64,000 bases of DNA from Diabrotica undecimpunctata. Its lineage: Eukaryota > Arthropoda > Insecta > Coleoptera > Chrysomelidae. The first letter of the stretch is position 1. Every line of letters begins with the position of its first letter. Positions 44,313 to 56,357 of the stretch are shown here, piece after piece. The notes below the pieces were generated by a model, which worked only from the letters and a program-made list of their open reading frames with translations, ran no database searches and was not told where the DNA came from. The stretch spans positions 17,987,235-18,051,234 of the forward strand of contig NC_092813.1 in assembly GCF_040954645.1 (NCBI RefSeq), read 5' to 3'. Made by a program: the position numbers and the translations under genes.

Positions 44313-44383
44313 TGTCTCCACGGTGCCTCGTGCTAATGACAGAAGCTGTCACAAGCACGTTAAATTAAATAAAAAAAAAATAT
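44313..44383 (+). mobile_element. LINE-B 3' end and A-rich tail
   Basis: After the BEL-1 target duplication the LINE-B 3' untranslated region resumes with TGTCTCCACGGTGCCTCGTG, a short hairpin GACAGAAGCTGTC, and an A-rich tail ending near 44383. It fits the usual 3' end of I-type elements. Confidence 0.6.
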
Positions 44384-44439
44384 TTTTTACTTTATCTTAT
44401 CTTTACTTTTAGTTTACTATATCTTATCTTATCGTTTAT

Positions 44440-45486
44440 GGTTCTAAGTTGGCTCTTGATGTATTAACGTCTGTGTGTCTCGATTTTTTCGTTTCAGAGT
44501 ATCGTAGCGTTGCATGAGGTTAAAGTCTCGCACAAGAGACAATTTTTTTGTTTTATTCATACATAGCAGTTCTTTTATATCTCGCTCTTTCTTCGATTAT
44601 ATTCGTAATTTGTATACATTTTCTCTGTCGAATTACTCTAAACTAAAAGACTTTTGCTTTAAAATTTTGCGTTATTTATTCTCTTACAGACCTTCTTTTT
44701 AGACTAATTTTTCTGTCTCTGTTTTATGTTGCGTCTCGTTGCAACAGATTAGAATTCCGCACCAGAGACACATTTTTTAGGTTTATTTATACATCTTCTC
44801 TAATGTCACGTTGTATTTTTTGATTACATTGGTAACTTGTATATATTTGTATATATGTCATTTTCTTTTTTACACATCCTCTTTTTAAACACATTTTTCT
44901 GTTTCTGTATTATTCCGAGTCTCGTTGCATTAGGTTAGAGTCCCGCACCAGAGACATATTTTGTTTTAGTTTTATTCATACATATTAGTTCTTTTCTAAT
45001 ATCTCGTTTTTTATTATATTTGTAACTTGCGTATTATGTAATTTTTTTTCAGTCGAATTACTCTAAACTAAAAGACTTGTGATTTAAATTTTTTGTTTTT
45101 GTCTTATTATGAGTCTCTTAGCATGGATTGTTAAATTTTAGTTTTCTTGTGATTATTTTCAATCTTGGGAAAAATTACTGTTTTGTAGATAATATAAATT
45201 AATAAATACGTGACTGCAAATATTCAGTATAAATATGATGTGATTTTGAATTTACTTTATTTACAGACTTGTTCTAAAAAATTTTCAGAGTGGGAATCAT
45301 CAATTCTGTACATACGAAACAACAGCTTAATTCAGCATGCCGGTACTTTGCGAAACTGGAATATGTATCTTTCGCTCAGCGATATCCATGGTCTTTATAC
45401 GAAACCCTACTCGGCGATAAAACAGAATTCATTGAACAGCATATTACTGGAAATTACCTTTTGGATGGTCCAGAAGTTCATATTCG
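44440..45486 (+). repeat. Repeat X, plus-oriented copy, left part
   Basis: This is the reverse complement of about 14310-15700. It includes several ~190-290-bp tandem units, each with a CGTTGCA-type and a GCACCAGAGACA-type block, then the single-copy part with the conserved small ORF. BEL-2 interrupts it at 45491, and the remainder continues at 55475. The ORF 45290-45491 retains VHTKQQL, FAQRYPW and NYLLDGPEVH and is longer in the middle than its counterpart at 14250-14477. Confidence 0.72.
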
Positions 45487-45491
45487 GAGAC

Positions 45492-45609
45492 TGTTCCAGA
45501 AATGAACATATTGTTTTAAAATATAAAATAAAAATGTAATTCTTTAGACTTTTCTTAGTGTAGAATAACTGTAATAGTCACTTCATCAAGTTTGTTCTCG
45601 ACCCCGACT
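45492..45609 (+). repeat. BEL-2 5' LTR remnant
   Basis: The first ~118 bp match the start of the 3' LTR closely and end after CGACCCCGA. The rest of the LTR, the primer site and the start of gag are deleted. Confidence 0.85.
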
Positions 45610-45757
45610 GAGAAACTTAATTACACTGAAACTCAGTCAAAGTTTAATAATAAAGTCACTCAAAAAACTGCTCATATTTCCACTATAAATAATAATAAAT
45701 CTAGCTATGAAAATTGCATATTTGGTAAACAAACTGGTCATAAAATATATCAGTGTA
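45610..45757 (+). pseudogene. BEL-2 Gag fragment, left of LINE-C
   Basis: The frame includes a first Cys-His unit (CIFGKQTGHKIYQC) and is cut by LINE-C within the IYQC segment. It continues across the insertion at 51479 with VYQC, since the duplicated target TATATCAGTGTA encodes it on both sides. Confidence 0.7.
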
Positions 45758-46116
45758 TTTTTTATTTTTTTATTTTATTTTTATGGCTTCGGCAGTTTGC
45801 CATACAGCCAGTTACATGATCTTTTAATCTCATTAGGTACAGTAAAAAGTTTTTGAGTTATTTGCAATCGAATAGACTAAAATAGATAAATTTACAACAT
45901 TTAACAAAAAGAAGAGAAAAAATATAAATAATACATACACATATATATCCATAAACATATACAATTAACATGAGTCACTCGTTTCACGTCCAGGGGACCA
46001 TCAGGACATTATAATATATAACATACACAGAACTAGGCCACGGTAAATAGGATTAAACATATAAATTAGAGAAAACAAAGGTAAAAAGTAAAAACCAATT
46101 TTTTTTTTTTTTTTAA

Positions 46117-46626
46117 CTAAAGAAAAATATTACATTTGGTCAAAAAATCGATTATGCAATCGTAAATTAATCTATTTTGAGTCGCTAGGGCAGATAAAAC
46201 GTTAAACGGAGATTTACCGGTAATACGAACTATATTATTATATAATAAGGTGGATTCCAAATTATATTTGGCACAACCAAAAATTACATGATCTAGGTCA
46301 CCTTCTACTCCACATTCCACACAGTTTTTACTCTCGATCACATGAATCCTTGCAAGATGAGCAGGAAAACAAGCATGTCCAAATTTAAGCCTAGATATGG
46401 TTGTTATATAACGCCTAGGGACATTATAAGTTCTGTGCCAATGTGCAACAGGGACAGTTGTGTGTAAAGAAGTGTATCTATTTGGGTTGGTAAAACAAAA
46501 CTCAGACCATAGGTCACTCCATTTATATTTTAAAACTGCCTTGCGTGAAGCAACCAAATCAGAAATACTGGGTAGAAATTCTGTGGTATCCACTGAATAA
46601 ATACTTAATTTGGCTAGTTGGTCCAC
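46117..46626 (-). pseudogene. LINE-C ORF2, C-terminal part after a frameshift
   Basis: This frame continues ORF2 after a one-base slip. The shifted frame upstream reads FIWAKAHSGIKHNEH (~46630-46675), the end of RNase H, leading into DQLAKLSIYS. A C-terminal block with SRLKFGHACFPAHL and CVECGVEGDLDHVIFGC matches the Cys-His region of I-type ORF2. Confidence 0.82.
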
Positions 46627-49600
46627 ATGTTCATTATGTTTAATTCCACTGTGTGCTTTGGCCCATATAAATTTTTAACATTTTTTTTATTTTCCTTAAA
46701 GTGTTTAACTAATTTTTTAATTAATACTATGTAGGGATTGGAGTATGTGGTTGGAACAAAAGGTTGGTTAATGGCTGTGAGAACTGACATGGAATCTGAA
46801 ACAATAATAACGGAGGAATCTCTGTTAGAAACAAAAAGTAGGGCTTGATATATGGCAATTGCTTCCGCACTAAATATGGAAATATTTGCTTTTAATTTGA
46901 ACATTTTTTCTACCTTCTCCATGGGGATGTAAAAGGCACATCCTGTACCGTCTTCTGATTTGGAGGCATCCGTGTAGATAGTACTGTAGTAATCCCAATT
47001 GGATAAGATGCTTGTTATAATGTTGTTATTTGCTCTTCCAGTGTTAACATAATTTGGTTTAATAAATTTAACGCTATAAAAAAGAGCTTCAAAATCATTT
47101 ATATCTGTGTGTGATTTTAAATTAATAGCTTCATCAGCACAAACTGTGTTTTCTCTAAGAGCTTCACATAGGGTTGGAGAATTTTTCTTAATCCAATATT
47201 TATTCGTTAAATCATAATTGTTTAAATTTGTTAATTCGGTATAAAGGAAAGTGTTCTGGTGTTTAATTTTCAGTAAAAATTTTTCGGCCAAGAAATGTCT
47301 TCTAAGAGAAATTGGAGGCTCACGTGCTTCAACATAAAGGGGCTCAATAGGAGTTGTCTTCATGGCACTAATACAGATACGCAAACACTGGTTTATAAAT
47401 ATGTTTAATTTGTTTAGTAAGTTCTTGCTGGCAGATCCATATAACCAACATCCATAATCTATGATAGAGCGAATGTAAGTTCTATAAAAAAGTAAGGAAG
47501 TCTGAACATCTGTTCCCCACCAAGTTTTAGTTGTCATTTTCAGAAAGTTTAGGCCTTTTTCACATCTATTTAACATATATTCTATGTGAAATTTCCATGT
47601 GAGCTTGTGATCCAGTATAATGCCCAAATATTTAATTACCTTTTTAAAAGGAATTTCTCGCTGTTTTACTATAAATGTTTCGATATTGGGAATATTATGT
47701 CTACTGAAAATGGTCACTGCTGATTTTGTGGCCGACAGCTGAAGGTGATTTTCTTCCAACCATATTTCTACAACGTTGTAGGTATCCATTAAAAATCCAA
47801 AAGCTTCATCTCTCTTCTTTGTTTCACAGTAAATGCAGAAGTCATCTGCATATTGGATGATCTTAAAAGGATATTTTTCCAACTTTAATTTATGTAGGTC
47901 AGCTGTGTATAAATTGAAAAGAAAAGGACTTAAGACAGCTCCTTGTGGAATTCCTGTGAAAACATATCTTGGGCCTAATAAATGGTTGTTAAAATCCCTG
48001 ACATAAACATGTCTTTCTGAATATAATCCGATAATAGCATACACTATTGCCTTAGGAATGTTAAAATCAATAATCATTTTTTTACTCAAAATATTTAAGT
48101 TTAAGGTGTCATATGCTTTCTCAATATCAATAAAAATTGTTGGAAGAAAGTTATTTCTAGAGAAATTATTTTGAATATTTGTTACTAAGGTTGTAAGTGC
48201 ATCTAGCGTACCCACTCCTCTTTTGTATGCAAATTGACAGGGCGTAAGCAGGTCTTTTTTATGTAGCCACCATTCCAGCCTATGTTTTATCATACGTTCG
48301 AAAGTTTTTTGCACACATGATAGCAGAGAAATTGGTCTATAAGAATGGGCCAAGTTAGGGTCTTTACCTTGTTTAGGAATCGGTGTGATTATAATTTTCC
48401 TAAAATCTTCAATGCACTCACCTGCAAGCATCTCATCAAAAATTTGTAGAAGAAAACTTTTTGCTATAATTGGTAGGTTCTCTAACATCGGATACTTTAT
48501 TTGATCAAAACCCGGGGCAGTACTTTTTTTATTTCTTAAAGCATAATTTAGTTCATTAATGTGAAAATTATTTGCCAAAAAATGTTTTTTATCTAAGATC
48601 GTATGTTCGATATTTACAGTGAAAGGAACAGTCTGGGGAGCTACATGATTAAAAAACTCATCTATTAAATCATCATTATGTGGCTTACCAATGTTTATTG
48701 TTTTACGATTCATTTTTTTTGCTTGTTTCCATATCATGCTAGTTGGAGTATTTTTGTTGAGATTGGAACACCATTCAATCCAACTTTTTTTAGCTTTTTC
48801 TTTTAATGTTCGTTTAGTAAGTGCCATGCATTTTTGGTATGCAAGAAAATTATCTTTTGTGGGGTTTTCTTTGTATACTTGCAGTACATGTTTCCTTTCA
48901 GAAATTATGTTGTCACATTCTGCATCCCACCAAGGTGAAGGTGTTCGATTTTTGCACTTAAACGGTCTGTATTCTTTTAAAGTTCTTTGTGCCGCATTAT
49001 TTATACAATTGATTAAGAATGCATATTTTTCTTTGGTGGTTGGATATTCTGCATCAGTAAAGTTATAAAAGTAGTCTTCCACAAACTCTTTATATTGTTC
49101 CCAATTAGCTCCTTTTAGGTTCCATCTATATCGCGGAATTGTGATGTCCTGCAGAATTTGCTGCATTGCAAGAGTTATTTTTATCATAAAATGATTCGAT
49201 CCAAGTGTGTCAGAGTAAACTGCCCAATCTATATCACTAGCTACGTCCGAGGAGCAAAAGGTAACATCTATCATAGAATCATTGCATCCTGGCCGGGTAA
49301 TACACGTGGGTTCGCCAGTATTCATAACTACAAAATCACAATTATTGCTTGCTTCAATGAGTTGTTTACCAATAGAATCGTTTTTATGGGATCCCCAAGT
49401 AGCATGATGCGCGTTAAAATCCCCACCAATAATACATGGAGTTGAAAACTGCGAAAAAATATTTACCCAATCAGTTGTGTTGGTTTTAATATGCGGTGAC
49501 CTATAAACGGAAATTATACTTAAAGTTTTATTGTTGAATTTGATATTAATACCACAAACAAGAAGATCGACATTAAAATTGGAAACTATGCTTAATTCTA

Positions 49601-49821
49601 GGTGTGAAATCGACTTTTTGACCAAAATGCAAATTCCTGAAAAACCATCTTGTCTATCTTTACGAATTACATTATAACCTACGAAACTATATACTTTTTT
49701 GGGTTTAAACTATGTTTCACTTATTATTGCTACATCAATATTATTATTTACAAGATAATGCATTAGACTATTTTTATTCGAAACAGCAGAACGTGCATTC
49801 CACTGACAAATATTTAATGTC
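46614..49821 (-). pseudogene. LINE-C ORF2, endonuclease, RT and part of RNase H
   Basis: The frame begins near 49821 with LNICQWNARSAVSN, the endonuclease start, but no ATG precedes it. A TAG at 49710-49712 breaks it at a position where relatives have Trp. After that 1003 codons are open: GGDFNAHHATWGS, GSNHF (relatives often have SDH), RT motif A TIFIDIEKAYDTLN, motif B IPQGAVLSPFLF and motif C QYADDFCIYC. RNase H begins at TIYTDASKSEDG. A frame change in an A-run near 46676 ends the frame within RNase H. Confidence 0.85.
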
Positions 49822-49840
49822 TTTGGTAATGGAGTGAAGG

Positions 49841-51283
49841 TTACTTTTTACATGTGTCCTCCAACACTTTATTTATCCCTGTTTGAATTAAATCATTATT
49901 CAAATTTTTGATATCTTCAATGGTATGAATACCTTTTAAAAATTCAACTATAAAATCTGCAATTGACTTTACAATGTTTTTGTTATTTAAATTTTGATAA
50001 TTTGGTGGATTATTATTTCGAGGCAGTGGTTGATTAGGGCCAAACTGAAACGGAAACATCGGTTGTGGAGGAGGAGTGTCATTAGAAATTCGACGTTTTT
50101 TATTGCTATGGCCGGTAGGACTTCGTGTAGGATGGGTGGGCAAAACGTAATTGCTATTATTCTTAAAATTTGAGTGTAAAAGGGAGTTAGAATTTCCAGA
50201 CTTAGATTCAATCGCTGGTAAAGGCGGAAAATTGGAGTTGGATAAAATAGAAAAACTATTGTTTACAGATATACCAGAATAAGACATTTCACAATATTCT
50301 TTTGCCTCAATAAAGGAAATATTTTGTTCAACCATAACATTCTTAATTTTACGTTGTTTTTCATAATGAGGACATTTTCTTGAAATAGAAACGTGGTCAT
50401 TTGTTTTACAATATAAACAGCGAATTTCTGAATCGTGACAAACATGATTTTCAGCTTTTACATTACTACACTTAATACATAACTCTTCAATATTTTTACA
50501 TTGCCTAGAAATGTGACCATAGCGTAGACATCTGAAGCACTGTGTAACTCTGCTAAAAAACCGCTCCACCGAAAAATATACACTATTTATTGAAATATAA
50601 CTAGGTAAAGTGTTCCCTTCAAAAGTTACAATAATGGTTTTTTTGGGGACATACTGTATATCACCATCCTTTTCTATTCTACGATGTGTACGTTTAACAT
50701 CAACTACTGTTGAAGGAGATTTTATGTTATCTAAAATATATTTCGTATCGAATTGAGTATCAATATCTTTTATCAAACCCTTAATTTCTAATAAATGATT
50801 TGGTATAAACGCTACAAGATCATTTTCTGATAAAAGAGGATTGTTTACTAAAGCATTGGCATCAGAACATGTTTTTAGACTAACTTTTATTCTATTTTTT
50901 CCAACAGATCTAATTTGGTTAATATTGTTAACATTTAGTTTTTTGTGTAAGATATCTCCCACAAATAAGGGATGAAGACGGCCGGCATTTTCAATATTTT
51001 TTCGTTCGATAAAAACACAAATATTACTCAAATTATACTTATCTCCATTTCTTAGATTAAAAACTTTAGGTGTTTTATTTTGTTTATAAATATCCTTTTC
51101 TTTATCACTAATGACCTGACGACTGGTTTCAGCTGTTGTCTCAGCACTTAAAGTGGTATCCATGTCTTGTACGGGGACCGATAAATAATTTTCTGATTCC
51201 GCATCACTTTTAGAGTTATTTGCACTCATTGTCTGGTTAATAGTTACACCTAACAGCGTCTTTCTTTTTAAAGCTTCCCCCAT
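49841..51283 (-). CDS. LINE-C ORF1 (gag-like nucleic-acid-binding protein)
   Basis: A 480-residue open frame starts at an ATG at 51283. Residues ~90-220 form a conserved pre-knuckle domain. Three zinc knuckles follow from about residue 250: CFRCLRYGHISRQC, then a CIKC unit and a CLYCKTNDH unit. After that come a Ser/Asn/Pro-rich stretch and a helical tail. ORF1 proteins of this kind coat the element RNA. The frame has no stop and looks intact. ORF2 begins immediately downstream, overlapping its end region. Confidence 0.85.
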   Translation of the reverse strand: MGEALKRKTLLGVTINQTMSANNSKSDAESENYLSVPVQDMDTTLSAETTAETSRQVISDKEKDIYKQNKTPKVFNLRNGDKYNLSNICVFIERKNIENAGRLHPLFVGDILHKKLNVNNINQIRSVGKNRIKVSLKTCSDANALVNNPLLSENDLVAFIPNHLLEIKGLIKDIDTQFDTKYILDNIKSPSTVVDVKRTHRRIEKDGDIQYVPKKTIIVTFEGNTLPSYISINSVYFSVERFFSRVTQCFRCLRYGHISRQCKNIEELCIKCSNVKAENHVCHDSEIRCLYCKTNDHVSISRKCPHYEKQRKIKNVMVEQNISFIEAKEYCEMSYSGISVNNSFSILSNSNFPPLPAIESKSGNSNSLLHSNFKNNSNYVLPTHPTRSPTGHSNKKRRISNDTPPPQPMFPFQFGPNQPLPRNNNPPNYQNLNNKNIVKSIADFIVEFLKGIHTIEDIKNLNNDLIQTGINKVLEDTCKK

Positions 51284-51478
51284 TTAGGGGGGAGCTATTT
51301 ACACTCCGTACACGTTAACCACCGTACCACTCCGTTGGCTACCTGAATGGGAATCTTGAATACTTATTAATTGTAATATAACTATTAAATACTGTTTAAT
51401 ATACACACAATTATTAAAAACTAATAGGAGAACTTTTAATTATCAAGTTTAACTTTGACAGTTATTTGACGTGCTCTG

Positions 51479-52501
51479 TATATCAGTGTAACTTATTTAA
51501 AGACACAAATTCTCGAGAAAGGTTTAATTTTGTAAAGCAAGCACAGGTTTTCAGAAACTGTCTTGGCACTAAGCATTTTACTGATAAATGCATCTCTAAA
51601 TACACATGTAAAATTTGCAATAAAAAGCACAATACACTTCTACATGAAGAAAATAATTTTTTTTACACTCATGAAAATAATTTATTCTCTCCCACTCGAA
51701 GCAATAAAAGTGCTTCAAATTCACATGATGGTAATCAAAGTCACGCCAATAGGCAACAATCACGCTTTAATGCATCAAAAACCTCTCAATCGTCAATACA
51801 GGGTGATTCACAAACTCGCCATAGTGCACCACATATCTCTTAAAGTCATTTTCGTGCTCCTCAAAGAAGTAATAATGCCCAAGTTCTTTGGTACTCAAAG
51901 AATTAATTCTCCACATTCATATAATAAATCACCAAAGACTTCTACTCACTTAAGCACTCAGACAAATGAAAATTGTCTACTCACAGACACACAAAGTCAA
52001 AATTCATCTTGCATCTCTTCTCTCTCAACTTTCAATCCAAAAAACGAAGTTTTGCTAGCCACAGCGCTGGTAACGATTTACTCTGAAAGTGGACAACCTG
52101 TACACGCAAGATGTCTTCTCGATAATGGATCTCAATCGAGCTTTGCAACAAAAGATTTAGTAAATAAACTAAATTACTCTACCACCAATAAAAGATTACA
52201 AATTTCCACAATCTCTCAAAATTCTTCCATCTCAAATGAAATGGTAAACATTGAATTTTTCCCATATAAAAACAATGATATGAAATTTGAAGTATCATGT
52301 GCAGTTTTGGATAGTATTACGTGTAAAATACCTCAGGTACCTCTAGATCGTAGCAAAATAAAAATACCAGCTGGCATAAAGCTCAGTGATCCCTCTTACT
52401 CTTCTCCAGGGAGGATCGATCTCTTATTAGGTGCAGAAATTTACTGTGATCTATTAAAGGATGGTTTAATTCATATTGGAGCAGGTCTTCCTGTGCTTTA
52501 A
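51479..52501 (+). pseudogene. BEL-2 Gag C-terminus and protease
   Basis: From the LINE-C junction the frame reads into VFRNCLGTKHFTDKC and KICNKKHNTLLH, the usual BEL zinc-knuckle string. It stops at 51841 and continues in another frame. The protease block is ARCLLDNGSQSSF, with Asn where relatives have Ser, and LLLGAEIYCDLL follows. A TAA at 52499 ends the frame. Confidence 0.75.
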
Positions 52502-53804
52502 AACACTCATTTGGGATATGTCATGTTCGGTAACCTATCTCCACAAGTTTCATCTAAGAAACAGATGCACTCTCACTCAAACTGTAACTATTCACACTCG
52601 AATCATATTTCTTTATTTGTTGAATCTCACACTGAAGAAGAAAATATAAATAATCTTCTCCAAAGGTTTTGGGACATCGAAGAATTTCCCGAAATAAAGC
52701 GTTTAAGTCCTGATGATGAAAAGGCTGAAAAAATATTTAAAGCCACAACACAAATCCTACCGAATAGACAGTTCCAAGTAGATTTACCCCTATGCACGCC
52801 TTATGAAAATAATAAATTGGGCGACTCTTTCCAAATGGCGCGAAGGCGATTTCTAAATTTGGAGAACAAATTCTCAAAAAATAATTCTCTTTATAAACAA
52901 TATAAATCTTTTATAGATGAGTATGTTGAATTAGGACATGCAAAATATGTTCCGTTTTTCTCTGCAGAATATACACTCAGAAAACAAATATTTCTTGCCC
53001 CACCACAGTGTAGAAAAAGACACTTCTCTCACAACTCGTTTGCGCGTACTTTTTGACGCATCGATGAAAACCACTTCTGGTTTTAGCCTTAATGATATTA
53101 TGTTAAAGGGTTATACCACACAACCAGAACTATTTGACACTTTAGTCAATTTTAGACTCTTTAAGTATGTATTCACATCTGATATAAAAAAGATGTTTAG
53201 ACAAATCAGAATTAACCCCAACCAAACTTTCTTATTAAATATTTTGTGGCGCAACTCTCCCTCGGAGCCGTTAACATGTATACAATTAGAAACGGTTACC
53301 TATGGAACGAAACCAGCTAACTTCCTTAGTACACGATGTTTAATTGAACTCGCAAACATGCATAAGGAAGAATATCCTCTCGCTCATGATATGCTCATTA
53401 ATTTGTGCTATATTGATGACATATTATATGGTACAAATAGTATTGAAATACTCACACTTGCTCATAAGCAAATCACTGAACTGCTACAAAATGCAGGCAT
53501 ATCTCTTCACAAATGGTGTTCAAATTCACCACAATTTTTAGAAAATATTTCACAATTTTCAACTGACTCTACGTATGTTATATCTCCAGAAAATCATTTC
53601 AATAAAATATTAGGTCTTTGTTGGGACTCTAAATTAGATAGTTTCTCTATTTCAGTACCAGAAATCGAAATAAAAGATTCCTACACTAAGAGGCAAGTGC
53701 TCTCGATAATCGTAAGTTTTTTCGACCCCAAGGGATTAATTAATCCTGTAATAGTAACTGCAAAAATAATAATCCAAAAAATTTGGCTTTCAAGAATTCA
53801 GTAG
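52502..53804 (+). pseudogene. BEL-2 reverse transcriptase
   Basis: Frames 52511-53056 and 52938-53804 overlap and read as one RT. Parts are FWDIEEFPE, RQFQVDLPL, RVLFDASMKTTSG, TSDIKKMFRQIRI (motif A) and CYIDDILYG (motif C). A frame change lies near 53040 and a stop at 53802. Confidence 0.8.
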
Positions 53805-53882
53805 AATGAAAGTTTAGACTCTACACTCTTAAATGAATGGTTAAATTTTCTCAAACATATTTCAGCACTAAAACATTTAAAA

Positions 53883-54731
53883 ATGCACAGACCTTTTTTT
53901 ATTGAAAATTATATATGTAGTATACAAATACGCGCATTTTCTGACGGTAGTGAAAAGGCATACGCCAGCTGCATATATATTAGAGTTACTTATAGCTCAA
54001 GAAATGTCTCTTCCACACTCATCACCTCTAAAAGTAGGGTAGCTCCAATAAAAACATTAACTTAATCTAAGTTAGAACTTATGGGTGCTGTTTTATGCAG
54101 CAAACTCACTAAAAGAATGGTTGAAATTCTAAATAATAAATTAACTCAAATAAACTCAATAAACTGCTGGACGGACTCAGAAATCGTACTTGCTTGGTTA
54201 GGCTCACATAGCTTGAGATGCTCACAGTTTGTTGCAAATAGAGTTTCTGAAATACAAGGAAACCCACAATTTACGTGGCGATATATAAAGTCAAAACAAA
54301 ACCCCGCAGATATTGCGTCAAGAGGCATGTCAGCTCCTGAACTTATATCATATAACATTGAAAATTTATCTCTCAAATTTTCAAATTTTTCAAAACTACA
54401 ACGCAGTATTGCACTTATTCTCAGGTATATTCACAATTTCAAGTTTCCAAATGAAAAATATGTTGGACCCTTCTCTGTTTCAGAATTCAAAAATGCTGAA
54501 AATTAAATAATAAAACTTTTGCAAAAGGCACACTTTTTTCGAGCATTTTCTTGTCTTGAAAATAAGGAAGATAAAGTTCCACCCCTACACTGGCCATTGG
54601 CAAGAATTGTTGAATGGTTTACTGGTAAGGACGATAAGGTCCGTAGTGTTAAAATAAAGACTAGAGATGGATATTTTAACAGACCCATTACAAAACTCTG
54701 TCCTCTTCCTGTGGACAAAGTGGAAAATTAA
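53883..54731 (+). pseudogene. BEL-2 RNase H joined to the Pol C-terminus; integrase missing
   Basis: RNase H is seen in AFSDGSEKAYASCIYI, SKSRVAPIKTL, a stop at 54063, then SKLELMGAVL, CWTDSEIVLAWL and NPADIASRG. After the linker, a stop at ~54504 is followed within ~75 bases by WPLARIVEWFTGKDDKVRS, the C-terminal DUF5641-like block. The whole integrase zinc and catalytic core between them is absent, so it was removed by a deletion near 54530-54585. Confidence 0.78.
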
Positions 54732-54874
54732 AACTTTAAATTTTGTTACATTTATATGAATTACTCTAGTTTAGGAATAGTTATTTCTTAAATTACCTTT
54801 AAGTTAAGTTTGCTTACATTCTCAAATCACTCTTTTTTTCGTTTTGAAGTAAATACTTCAACGCGGGCAGTCTA

Positions 54875-55474
54875 TGTTCCAGAAATGAACATATTGTTTT
54901 AAAATATAAAATAAAAATGTAATTCTTTAGACTTTTTTTAGTGTAGAATAACTGTAATAGTCACTTCGTCAAGTTTGTTCGCGACCCCGAGTGACTGGCG
55001 TCTCACCCTCTTAAATAGTTTTCACACCTAAATAAAAGAGCAGTAATCTTTACTTTTACGCATCAAGTAGTGATTTATCAGTTCATTCTCACACATCGCC
55101 CTTGAGGCATCGAATTTTTAAACACTCTCAATTCACGTATTAAATATTTCTCTCCGCCGAAATCGGGCATTTTCTCATACCGGTGTGTTTTCTCTTACGT
55201 GTTATAAAGAAAGAATTTTTTGATATTGTATAGTACGCTACGGTCGTGTTGGGCCTCTCTACTCTAAAAAGATTTAATTATAAATCGATAAACTAAAAAG
55301 TGATTTTATTTCTCTGGAGCTATATTTGCTCATATTAAGAATCCTTATACTTCAACGGTCACTGAAGAACCAAACCTATGGAAATACATCCATTCACAAG
55401 TCCTTTGAAGTACGGCTTGGAATCAAAAGATTTCCAACCCTCGAATGTAGGTAGCCAGTAACAAGGCTCCCTCA
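54875..55474 (+). repeat. BEL-2 3' LTR
   Basis: A 600-bp LTR from TGTTCC to CTCA, preceded by an ACGCGGGCAGTCTA junction. It contains AATAAA at about 55030. It is the only full LTR of this copy. Confidence 0.85.
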
Positions 55475-56108
<634 letters not shown>

Positions 56109-56126
56109 TGGCGCAGTCAGATTGGA
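56109..56126 (+). promoter_or_regulatory. Errantivirus primer-binding site, tRNA-Ser type
   Basis: Directly after the 5' LTR the sequence reads TGGCGCAGTCAG. It is complementary to a 3' end ...GACTGCGCCA, the end I recall for insect tRNA-Ser, as used by the 17.6/297 group. Confidence 0.75.
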
Positions 56127-56322
56127 TGGTCAAACGGGCGTTAATGAATATAACTCTCCGTTCGTTTCTACGATTTTTTGACCATTTGAACCATATTCGC
56201 GAAGTGAATTCCAGTTGGGCGAATTGAGTAACCTGACGAGAAGATTCGTACTTCTATACCGGAGGGACTTTCAAGTGAATATTGTGAGTGTCTCTAGATC
56301 CAGTTCCAAAGCAAGGTATTCC

Positions 56323-56351
56323 ATGGACAAGATCGCTACATTACTGTAAGT
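56323..56351 (+). promoter_or_regulatory. Env leader exon start codon and splice donor
   Basis: An ATG in a CCATGG context at 56323-56325 opens a frame of seven codons plus two bases. It runs into a consensus donor GTAAGT (56346-56351), seven bases before the gag ATG at 56358. Joining to the acceptor at 61280 would complete the split codon and continue in the env frame. The hydrophobic codons on both sides give a signal-peptide-like N terminus. Unspliced RNA would use the same ATG to reach a short frame overlapping gag's start, which could modulate gag translation. Confidence 0.65.
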
Positions 56352-56357
56352 GAATTA

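Larger units (their letters stand above)
45758..51478 (-). mobile_element. LINE-C, I-type non-LTR retrotransposon, nearly full length
   Basis: The element inserted in BEL-2 with a 12-bp duplication TATATCAGTGTA (45746-45757 and 51479-51490). On the minus strand it ends in an A-rich tail adjoining the left duplication. It has two long ORFs with few lesions and is therefore younger than LINE-A and LINE-B. The 3' untranslated region spans 45785-46116 and holds no gene. The 5' leader (51284-51478) is short. Confidence 0.92.
45492..55474 (+). mobile_element. BEL-2, BEL/Pao element, broken and split by LINE-C
   Basis: The element begins TGTTCCAGAA and ends CTCCCTCA. It is flanked by the 5-bp duplication GAGAC (45487-45491 and 55475-55479), confirmed against the uninterrupted repeat X copy at ~14310. 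The 3' LTR (54875-55474) is 600 bp long. The 5' LTR is reduced to ~118 bp and joined by deletion to the Gag region. LINE-C sits inside (45758-51478). Pol has stops and lacks integrase, so the copy is dead. Confidence 0.9.
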
